From an uncultured Oscillospiraceae bacterium (GTDB taxonomy: Bacteria; Bacillota; Clostridia; Oscillospirales; Oscillospiraceae): a stretch of 10,496 nt of DNA. The stretch covers positions 1 to 10,496 of the forward strand of contig CAJOCV010000053.1 of assembly GCA_905233785.1 (NCBI GenBank). The letters are read 5' to 3'. Positions within the stretch are counted from its first letter, which is position 1, and every line of letters begins with the position of its first letter. Shown here piece by piece: positions 6,247-10,496 of this stretch. A program made the position numbers and the translations under genes. A model generated the notes under the pieces. That model saw only the letters and a program-made list of their open reading frames with translations, had not been told where the DNA came from and ran no database searches.

Positions 6247-6675
6247 ATGAAGGTCTATATCAAATATTTCGTGAAGGACATTATCCCGGTTACGAAGATC
6301 GAAAAAGGGGACTGGATCGACCTTCGCGCCGCTGAGGATGTGAAGATGAAGGCGGGGGACTGGGGCTATATCCGCCTCGGCGTCGGTATGATCCTGCCCG
6401 AAGGCTATGAGGCTCATGTTGCGCCTCGCAGCAGCACCTTTAAAAACTACGGTATCCTGGTGTCCAACAGCTTTGGCATCATCGACAACTCCTTTTGCGG
6501 GGAGGAGGACGAATGGCGACTGCCGGTCTATGCTGCGAGGGACACCGAGATTCACAAGAACGATCGCATCTGCCAGTTTCGCATTCTGGAAAAACAGCCG
6601 GATTTTGAGCTGGAGACGGTAGAGCACTTGCGCAATGTAAGCCGCGGCGGCTTTGGCTCCACAGGAATCAAGTAG
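6247..6675 (+). CDS. dut: Deoxyuridine 5'-triphosphate nucleotidohydrolase (dUTPase)
   Basis: The 142-residue protein is a trimeric-type dUTPase, which cleaves dUTP to dUMP and pyrophosphate, keeping uracil out of DNA and supplying dUMP for thymidylate. All five motifs are visible: I, DLRAAEDV (25-32); II, APRSSTFKNYG (59-69); III, GIIDNSFCGE (77-86); IV, ICQFRILE (108-115); V, RGGFGSTG (133-140). The catalytic Asp of motif III is Asp80. The usual Tyr three residues further on, which packs on the deoxyribose, is Phe83 here. The ATG at 6247 follows aaggag with good spacing; upstream in-frame codons back to 6106 do not resemble the family. It reads as a single-gene unit. A phage origin is possible for dut genes in general, but no phage genes are near. 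Confidence 0.93.
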   Translation: MKVYIKYFVKDIIPVTKIEKGDWIDLRAAEDVKMKAGDWGYIRLGVGMILPEGYEAHVAPRSSTFKNYGILVSNSFGIIDNSFCGEEDEWRLPVYAARDTEIHKNDRICQFRILEKQPDFELETVEHLRNVSRGGFGSTGIK

Positions 6676-6712
6676 AGGAGCAATTTTATTTGTTTTATTC
6701 GCTAAATCCCTA

Positions 6713-6741
6713 TTGCATTTTTTTGTGCAGTATGCTATTAT
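6713..6741 (+). promoter_or_regulatory. Extended -10 promoter for the riboswitch-symporter transcript
   Basis: TTGCAT (6713-6718) and TATTAT (6736-6741) are 17 bp apart, with an extended -10 TGC at 6733-6735. The transcript should begin near 6748, about 50 nt before the aptamer. Confidence 0.8.
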
Positions 6742-6796
6742 CAAGTTGTAAACAAGTTCATATCCCTTGATGCTCTCTGAATACCATGTAAACAGG

Positions 6797-6958
6797 GAGC
6801 GGAGGAACTCTGGAGAATCTCATGTTGCATGAGTGCCGAAGGTGCAAGGTCGTGTTGACCGAATCTCTCAGGCCAAAGGACAGAGCGGACAAAACGTGCA
6901 GTCGCGGCTGTGCCGGCGTCCTATCCAGAGTTGCTTGAACGGCAACTCTTATTTTTTT
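6797..6958 (+). promoter_or_regulatory. Glycine riboswitch, single aptamer with expression platform
   Basis: The aptamer core carries the conserved elements of the glycine riboswitch: ctctgg-aga at 6808-6816, gccgaaggtgcaag (6835-6848) and aatctctcaggc...aaaggacagag (6862-6885). P1 forms between ctctg (6808-6812) and cagag (6881-6885). Only one full aptamer is present. The following segment (about 6887-6922), closed by ggac/gtcc, fits the ghost aptamer of type-1 singlet riboswitches. Downstream, ccagagtt (6925-6932) can pair either with aactctgg (6806-6813), which holds the 5' side of P1, or with the terminator arm gcaactct (6942-6949). With glycine bound the first choice is blocked and the terminator should form, so an OFF switch is inferred. 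Confidence 0.9.
6927..6958 (+). terminator. Riboswitch-controlled intrinsic terminator
   Basis: A perfect 8-bp stem forms between agagttgc (6927-6934) and gcaactct (6942-6949), with a 7-base loop, followed by T, A and T7 (6950-6958). The symporter ribosome binding site ggagg begins at 6959, directly after the T tract, so termination removes the whole gene from the transcript. Confidence 0.88.
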
Positions 6959-6970
6959 GGAGGAATCGAA

Positions 6971-8323
6971 ATGCTTCAGCTGGTACAGACAATCAATGCC
7001 TATCTCTCCGACTACATCCTGATTATTCTCCTGGTAGGAACCGGTCTCTTTTTTACCTTGAAGACACGCTTTGTGCAGGTCAGATGCTTCAAGGAGGGCA
7101 TGAAGGCTGTGTTCGGAAACGTCAAGCTCAAGGGCGATAAGCAGGCCAGCGGCTTGAGCTCCTTTCAGGCGCTGGCCACCGCTGTGGCGGCGCAGGTCGG
7201 CACCGGCAACATCGTCGGCGCCTGCGGCGCGATCCTGGTCGGCGGCCCGGGCGCGATTTTCTGGATGTGGATCATCGCCTTCTTCGGCATGGCCACCATC
7301 TACGCCGAGGCGGTGCTGGCGCAGGAGACGCGCAGGGTGGACGCTGAGGGTACGGTGCACGGCGGCCCGGTCTACTACATCAAGCGCGCTTTCCCCAACG
7401 GTTTCGGCAGCTTTCTCGCGGGCTTCTTCTCGGTGGCGACCTTCCTTGCGCTTGGCTTTATGGGCAGCATGGTACAGTCCAACTCCATCGGCGCGGCCAT
7501 CAGCAACGCCATCCATGTGCCGAGCTGGCTCGTCGGCGTGTTCGTGACCGGCGCGGCGGCGCTCATTTTCATCGGCGGCATCCAGCGTATCGCGGCTGTG
7601 ACGGAGAAACTTGTCCCGGTAATGGCGGTTCTCTATCTCGTGGGGGGGCTCATTGTCCTGATTTGCAAGGCACAGCAGCTCCCCGAGGCCATCGGCATGA
7701 TCTTCCGCTACGCCTTCCAGCCCAACGCCCTCATCGGCGGCAGCATCGGCTATGCCCTCAAGACCGCCATCAGCCAGGGCGTCAAGCGCGGCCTCTTCTC
7801 CAATGAGGCCGGTATGGGCTCCACGCCGCACGCACATGCCATGGCGAACGTAAAAAAGCCCCACGATCAGGGGGTTGTCGCTATGGTCGGCCTCTTTATC
7901 GACACCTTTGTCGTGCTCACCATGACCGCCCTTGTCGTCATCACCACCCTTTACGCCGGAAACGGCGTCCTGGCCTCCGGCGCGGCCGAGGGCGTCAACA
8001 AGGCCAATATGGCGCAGCTCGCCTTCTCTTCCGTATTCGGTGACGGCGTCGGCTCTCTCTTCGTGGCGGTTTGCCTGCTGTTCTTCGCCTTCTCCACCAT
8101 TCTGAGCTGGAACTTCTTCGGAAAGGTGAACGTGCAGTACCTCTTTGGCAAAAAGGCGATTCCGGTTTATTCCGCTGTCGCTCTGGTGTTTATCTTCCTC
8201 GGTTCCCTGCTCTCCAATGATCTGGTGTGGGAGCTTGCCGACATGTTCAACCAGCTCATGGTCATCCCCAACGTCATCGCCCTGATCGCACTCTCCGCGC
8301 TGGTCGTCAAGGCGAGCAAATAA
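6971..8323 (+). CDS. Sodium:alanine/glycine symporter (AGCS family)
   Basis: This 450-residue membrane protein is a member of the alanine or glycine:cation symporter family, which imports alanine or glycine with sodium. It is hydrophobic throughout, with about 10-11 membrane segments. Characteristic blocks are VAAQVGTGNIVGACGAI in the first helices, GGPGAIFWMW shortly after, VHGGPVYYI, and KRGLFSNEAGMGSTPHAHA in the second half, the family's best-known signature. The ATG at 6971 follows ggagg immediately downstream of the riboswitch terminator; the longer upstream frame would read through the riboswitch and is rejected. Control by the glycine riboswitch points to glycine as a physiological substrate. 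The symbol (alsT, agcS, dagA) cannot be settled from sequence alone. Confidence 0.95.
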   Translation: MLQLVQTINAYLSDYILIILLVGTGLFFTLKTRFVQVRCFKEGMKAVFGNVKLKGDKQASGLSSFQALATAVAAQVGTGNIVGACGAILVGGPGAIFWMWIIAFFGMATIYAEAVLAQETRRVDAEGTVHGGPVYYIKRAFPNGFGSFLAGFFSVATFLALGFMGSMVQSNSIGAAISNAIHVPSWLVGVFVTGAAALIFIGGIQRIAAVTEKLVPVMAVLYLVGGLIVLICKAQQLPEAIGMIFRYAFQPNALIGGSIGYALKTAISQGVKRGLFSNEAGMGSTPHAHAMANVKKPHDQGVVAMVGLFIDTFVVLTMTALVVITTLYAGNGVLASGAAEGVNKANMAQLAFSSVFGDGVGSLFVAVCLLFFAFSTILSWNFFGKVNVQYLFGKKAIPVYSAVALVFIFLGSLLSNDLVWELADMFNQLMVIPNVIALIALSALVVKASK

Positions 8324-8331
8324 GTGAATAG

Positions 8332-8442
8332 TGGCCAGTGGCCAGTGATCGGTTTTGAGTTTTGAGGAGAACGTAAAATGTGAGGGGATTCGTGCAAATA
8401 ACGAATTCCCTCACATTTTTACTGACCATTGGCCACTGGCCA
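8332..8442. repeat. Nested inverted-repeat element of about 111 bp
   Basis: The outer arms tggccagtggcca (8332-8344) and tggccactggcca (8430-8442) are perfect 13-bp inverted repeats. Inside them lies a 19-bp hairpin, 8375-8393 with 8401-8419, that has one G-T pair and a 7-base loop. The outer arms are themselves built from repeated ggcca units. The element sits 8 bases after the symporter stop codon, between convergent genes, and has no coding potential. It has the form of a small non-autonomous intergenic repeat, and its inner hairpin may help end the symporter transcript. Confidence 0.75.
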
Positions 8443-8444
8443 AT

Positions 8445-8488
8445 AAAAATCGCCATGAGAAAACGACGTTTTCTCATGGCGATTTTTT
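8445..8488. terminator. Bidirectional terminator between symporter and secG
   Basis: A perfect 20-bp stem forms between 8445-8464 and 8468-8487 with a gac loop. The arms carry atcgccatgag next to a short A4C/GT4 tip, and the base ends in A5/T6. It ends 12 bases from the secG stop codon and should serve both convergent transcripts. Confidence 0.85.
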
Positions 8489-8500
8489 CACCAAGAACGA

Positions 8501-8737
8501 TTACAGCAGGTTCAGGATCAGAGTCAGCACAACAAAAGCCAGCGCGAACCACTTCGTGGCTTTGGCGAGCTTGGCGTCAAGCGTCTTGGCCTTGCCTTTG
8601 GACATGAAGGTTTCGGCACCGCCGGAGATCGCGCCGGAGAGACCCGCGCTCTTACCGCTCTGCATGAGCACGATGGCTGTCACGGCCAGACCGGAGAGAA
8701 CCTGAAGGATAGTGAAGATAACGGACACTGCAGACAT
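8501..8737 (-). CDS. secG: Preprotein translocase subunit SecG
   Basis: SecG is the small subunit of the SecYEG channel and assists protein export. The 78-residue product has two membrane segments (about 5-25 and 55-76) joined by the family's linker, VLMQSGKSAGLSGAISGG followed by AETFMSKGKAKTLDAKLAKATKW. Length and pattern fit SecG well. A TTG at 8746 would add three residues, but the ribosome binding site aaaggg lies directly against it. The ATG at 8735-8737 has the proper spacing and is chosen. The gene has its own promoter at 8780-8808 and a shared terminator downstream. In many Firmicutes secG precedes rnr and smpB; here it is followed by a convergent gene instead. Confidence 0.94.
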   Translation of the reverse strand: MSAVSVIFTILQVLSGLAVTAIVLMQSGKSAGLSGAISGGAETFMSKGKAKTLDAKLAKATKWFALAFVVLTLILNLL

Positions 8738-8779
8738 GTATTTCAACCCTTTCGATCGTATTCTGCAATAAGCCTATAT

Positions 8780-8808
8780 ACTGTAACACATGAGATGGCG
8801 AAATTCAA
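8780..8808 (-). promoter_or_regulatory. Sigma-A promoter of secG
   Basis: On the minus strand, TTGAAT (8808-8803) and TACAGT (8785-8780) are 17 bp apart. The -35 box overlaps the stop codon (8805-8807) of the upstream gene, so secG may be transcribed both from here and by readthrough. Confidence 0.75.
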
Positions 8809-9347
8809 GTATTTTTTTCCTGTTTGATGTGAAATTCGATCCAGCAGCTTTCAAAGCCGTCATTGTAGAAGTAGCGCTGTGCCAGCGTACCGTTTTCAAG
8901 CCTGAGCGTGAAGGCCTCCACATCGCGTTCGTCCAGCCATATGTAAAAATACGCCGCGTCCTCCTCACCGATTTCCGGGATCATGGCGTCCCCCTCAAGG
9001 CGGACGCCAAGCGTCAGCAGAGGACGCGCGGAATCGGGGTCTTCGCGGTTATATAGCTCAAAAAAGCAGCCCTTTTCATCTTGCCCGATCGTCCCGCGAA
9101 TCAGCCGCATTCCGTTTTCCAGCTTCCCTTGCCCCCGGTGGTCGGTGATCGACAGAATGCCGACCCAGCGGCTGTGAGGCGCGAGCGTGTCGTTTGCATG
9201 CATGGAGGAGACAGGGGTGAGGGAGCTTGAGGCCGGGACGTGTGGGTATTTCAAGTTTAAGAAAAGCAGCAGGATGGAAAGAAAGACAATCAGCGCGATG
9301 GAAACGGCAAGGGTCAGCTTCTGCGCTCGAGTCTTTTTCTGTTCCAT
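8805..9347 (-). CDS. Unrecognised protein with N-terminal membrane anchor
   Basis: I do not recognise this 180-residue protein. It begins with a basic stretch (MEQKKTRAQK), then one hydrophobic segment at about 11-31, then a polar region. The absence of a lipobox and of a clear cleavage site suggests a membrane-anchored protein whose body faces outward. The body (about 60-176) is rich in alternating hydrophobic and polar residues, as in WVGILSITDHRGQGKL, CFFELYNRED, YFYIWLDERD and CWIEFHI, and probably forms a beta-sheet domain. Two cysteines, Cys94 and Cys168, could pair. The start at 9345-9347 follows aggaggcg at good spacing. It has its own promoter (9368-9396), placed back to back with that of the TetR gene, which hints at control by that regulator. 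Confidence 0.75.
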   Translation of the reverse strand: MEQKKTRAQKLTLAVSIALIVFLSILLLFLNLKYPHVPASSSLTPVSSMHANDTLAPHSRWVGILSITDHRGQGKLENGMRLIRGTIGQDEKGCFFELYNREDPDSARPLLTLGVRLEGDAMIPEIGEEDAAYFYIWLDERDVEAFTLRLENGTLAQRYFYNDGFESCWIEFHIKQEKNT

Positions 9348-9367
9348 GGTATCGCCTCCTGTTTATC

Positions 9368-9396
9368 AATGTATACGAAAACGGGAGCATTTGCAA
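9368..9396 (-). promoter_or_regulatory. Promoter of the membrane-anchored unknown gene
   Basis: On the minus strand, TTGCAA (9396-9391) and TACATT (9373-9368) are separated by 17 bp. The start of the gene is about 20 bases downstream of the -10 box, so its leader is short. Confidence 0.7.
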
Positions 9397-9418
9397 GAGA
9401 AAATGACTTTACTCTCTT
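9395..9418. promoter_or_regulatory. Candidate operator between divergent promoters
   Basis: The inverted repeat aagaga (9395-9400) and tctctt (9413-9418), with 12 bases between, touches the -35 boxes of both divergent promoters. A protein bound here could control both genes. Assigning it to the neighbouring TetR protein is inference. Confidence 0.35.
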
Positions 9419-9437
9419 CGTTTTCCTGTGCTATAAT
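9408..9437 (+). promoter_or_regulatory. Promoter of the TetR regulator gene
   Basis: A consensus TATAAT (9432-9437) has an extended -10 TGC at 9429-9431. The -35 is weaker: TTTACT at 9408-9413 with an 18-bp spacer, or TTACTC at 9409-9414 with 17. Confidence 0.75.
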
Positions 9438-9470
9438 ACGGCGATTCGTTCGGGAAACGGAGGGAACAGA

Positions 9471-10025
9471 ATGGCACGCGGCACGAAAGAATCTCTGGCG
9501 CTTGCTCTCAAGCAGATGATGAGCATCAAGCCAATCGACAAAATCACGGTCAAGGATCTCGTGGAGATTTGCGGCGTCAATCGGCAAACCTTCTATTATC
9601 ATTTTGACGACGTATACGATCTTTTGGAATGGGTCTTTGAAGAGGACGCCAACCGTGTTCTGCCGCATACGGTGGTCTTTGAGCACTGGCGGGAGGACGT
9701 GCTGGTTTTTATGCGGTACTTACAGGAGAACGCGGTCTTCACGCTCAATATCTATAACTCCAACAACCGGTTCTATATGCTGCGCTATCTGGAGGAGAAA
9801 ATGGCCGCCTGTATCCGCAGCTTCGCGGTGATCGTCTCGGAGGGGATGAACATCGACCGGCAGGATTTTGAGTTTGTGGTGCAGTTCTATGCCAAATGCG
9901 CCATCGGCTTCATCGCCCAGTGGATGGATCTCGGGATGCAGTTTCCCAAGGAAATCACGACGGAGCGCATCCTGTACACCATGGATAACAGCGTGGAGAG
10001 TATGCTGCGGCGTTTTACGCTGTAG
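9471..10025 (+). CDS. TetR/AcrR family regulator, DhaS-like
   Basis: This 184-residue protein has a TetR helix-turn-helix at about residues 20-46, with ITVKDLVEICGVNRQTFYYHF as the recognition region (longer stretch at 25-45). The C-terminal part (about 70-184) resembles the TetR_C domain found in DhaS-type proteins, as in FTLNIYNSNNRFYMLRYLEE and the ending QWMDLGM. DhaS activates dihydroxyacetone kinase genes in lactic acid bacteria, but many clostridial relatives sit next to unrelated genes, and no kinase gene is seen here. The ATG at 9471 follows acggaggga; the longer upstream frame begins inside the promoter and is rejected. Its position, divergent from the membrane-anchored protein, suggests local control. 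Confidence 0.88.
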   Translation: MARGTKESLALALKQMMSIKPIDKITVKDLVEICGVNRQTFYYHFDDVYDLLEWVFEEDANRVLPHTVVFEHWREDVLVFMRYLQENAVFTLNIYNSNNRFYMLRYLEEKMAACIRSFAVIVSEGMNIDRQDFEFVVQFYAKCAIGFIAQWMDLGMQFPKEITTERILYTMDNSVESMLRRFTL

Positions 10026-10033
10026 GGTCAGGA

Positions 10034-10105
10034 AATAGTGAATCGTTATTGTGCGCTTTGCGAGCAATCGTGTTTCGCCCCGAAGCGCCGTAACCCTTCA
10101 CTATT
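10034..10105 (+). repeat. Inverted repeat after the TetR gene
   Basis: The arms aatagtgaa (10034-10042) and ttcactatt (10097-10105) are perfect 9-bp inverted repeats. The interior contains a second pairing, gcgctt with aagcgc, so the whole region can fold into one branched structure. It has no open frame of note. A gtgaatagt word also begins the element after the symporter (near 8323-8332), which may point to related repeats. Confidence 0.5.
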
Positions 10106-10112
10106 ATTTTGC

Positions 10113-10160
10113 GGAGCAGACGCTGAAGCAATCGTCTCCGACTGCTTCAGCGTCTGCTCC
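10113..10160 (+). terminator. Long hairpin terminator after the TetR gene
   Basis: A perfect 18-bp stem forms between ggagcagacgctgaagca (10113-10130) and tgcttcagcgtctgctcc (10143-10160) with a 12-base loop. The sequence after it (tgattttgttc) is only moderately T-rich. Confidence 0.7.
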
Positions 10161-10182
10161 TGATTTTGTTCATTATTTTGTA

Positions 10183-10211
10183 TTGAAAGATCAAAGAAGA
10201 TAGAGTAAAAT
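10183..10211 (+). promoter_or_regulatory. Promoter of the ybaK-like gene
   Basis: TTGAAA (10183-10188) and TAAAAT (10206-10211) are 17 bp apart. The coding start lies about 35 bases past the -10 box. Confidence 0.75.
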
Positions 10212-10246
10212 ATATCAGTTACCTGAGCGGATGGGAGGCTTTTGTC

Positions 10247-10496
10247 ATGGCAGAGCAGAAGACGAACGTGATGCGCGTTCTCGAGCAGAAAAAAATCCCC
10301 TACACAGCGCACAGCTATCCCCACGGGGACGAGGCGGTGGACGGCGTCACCGTGGCGCAGATCACGGGGCAGGACCCGGCAAAGGTTTTTAAGACGTTGG
10401 TTGCCGTGGGAGCCAGCAAGAAGCTTTACGTTTTTGTGATCCCCGTCGCCATGGAGCTGGAACTCAAGAAGGCCGCGAAGGCGGTGGGGGAGAAGT
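10247..10496 (+). CDS. ybaK: YbaK/EbsC family Cys-tRNA(Pro) deacylase, 5' part
   Basis: The first 83 residues of a protein of about 160 are present; the rest lies beyond the window. Proteins of this family remove cysteine wrongly attached to tRNA(Pro), acting in trans beside prolyl-tRNA synthetase. The start MAEQKTNVMRVLEQKKIPYTAH is typical (longer than shown in this part at residues 1-22). KVFKTLVA near 46-53 contains the conserved catalytic lysine, Lys49. YVFVIPVAMELELKKAAKAVG follows with the usual strand and helix order. The ATG at 10247 follows gggagg (10233-10238). It has its own promoter, so it starts a new transcription unit. Specificity (Cys against other amino acids) cannot be judged from this part. 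Confidence 0.88.
   Translation, partial: MAEQKTNVMRVLEQKKIPYTAHSYPHGDEAVDGVTVAQITGQDPAKVFKTLVAVGASKKLYVFVIPVAMELELKKAAKAVGEK

Noticed and set aside
6886..6926. Second glycine aptamer after the first
   Set aside because: The second copies of the conserved gccgaagg and ctcaggc...ggacagag elements are absent. The segment fits a ghost aptamer or linker, so the riboswitch is a singlet.
6758..7864. Open frame of 368 codons on the minus strand opposite the symporter and riboswitch
   Set aside because: It would cross the glycine riboswitch and the signature-bearing symporter; its translation is His/Ala/Asp-rich noise.
8744..8746. TTG as the start of secG
   Set aside because: The ribosome binding site aaaggg lies directly against the TTG, while the ATG three codons later has normal spacing.
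1..10496. CRISPR array, insertion sequence, prophage or defence system
   Set aside because: No regularly spaced repeats, transposase, integrase, phage structural gene or known defence gene could be seen on either strand. The repeats present are intergenic hairpin elements.

Overview
The window looks like chromosomal DNA from a fairly GC-rich Clostridia member, most plausibly Oscillospiraceae-like. Supporting signs are the order rplU-rpmA-obg, a one-piece tmRNA, a glycine riboswitch ahead of a sodium:alanine/glycine symporter, a DhaS-like TetR regulator, AGGAGG-type ribosome binding sites and strong TTGACA/TATAAT-type promoters. The genus is inference. Most of the window is core or common accessory metabolism. 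No phage, plasmid, insertion sequence, CRISPR array or defence island is visible, and I see no clear new multi-gene system.

Layout. 1-605: the tail of an unknown gene overlaps a cytoplasmic cyclophilin. 606-941: two direct repeats that each carry a terminator-like hairpin. 942-1290: tmRNA (ssrA), then a strong terminator. 1366-3621: the ribosomal/GTPase cluster rplU (L21), rpmA (L27) and obg, with a sigma-A promoter and leader before rplU. No prp gene lies between rplU and rpmA, and L27 has no N-terminal extension. 3723-4916 (minus): a CofE-like F420-0:glutamate ligase homologue. 5058-5999 (minus): an alpha/beta hydrolase of the monoacylglycerol lipase type. 6247-6675 (plus): dUTPase. 6713-8323 (plus): extended -10 promoter, single-aptamer glycine riboswitch with terminator, and AGCS symporter. 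8332-8488: nested inverted repeat and a terminator. 8501-9347 (minus): secG and an unrecognised membrane-anchored protein. 9471-10025 (plus): DhaS-like TetR regulator, divergent from the unknown gene, with closely opposed promoters and a candidate operator between them. 10247-end (plus): start of a YbaK-type Cys-tRNA(Pro) deacylase.

How the parts work together. Translation and its quality control dominate the left half: tmRNA rescue, L21, L27, Obg in 50S assembly, and a proline isomerase. YbaK at the right end also serves translation fidelity. The riboswitch-symporter pair is a self-contained regulatory unit; complementary segments suggest glycine switches the importer off. The TetR gene and the unknown divergent gene may form a second regulated pair. 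Intergenic regions are rich in long hairpins, several sharing an unusual plan with the A/T tracts at the stem tip.
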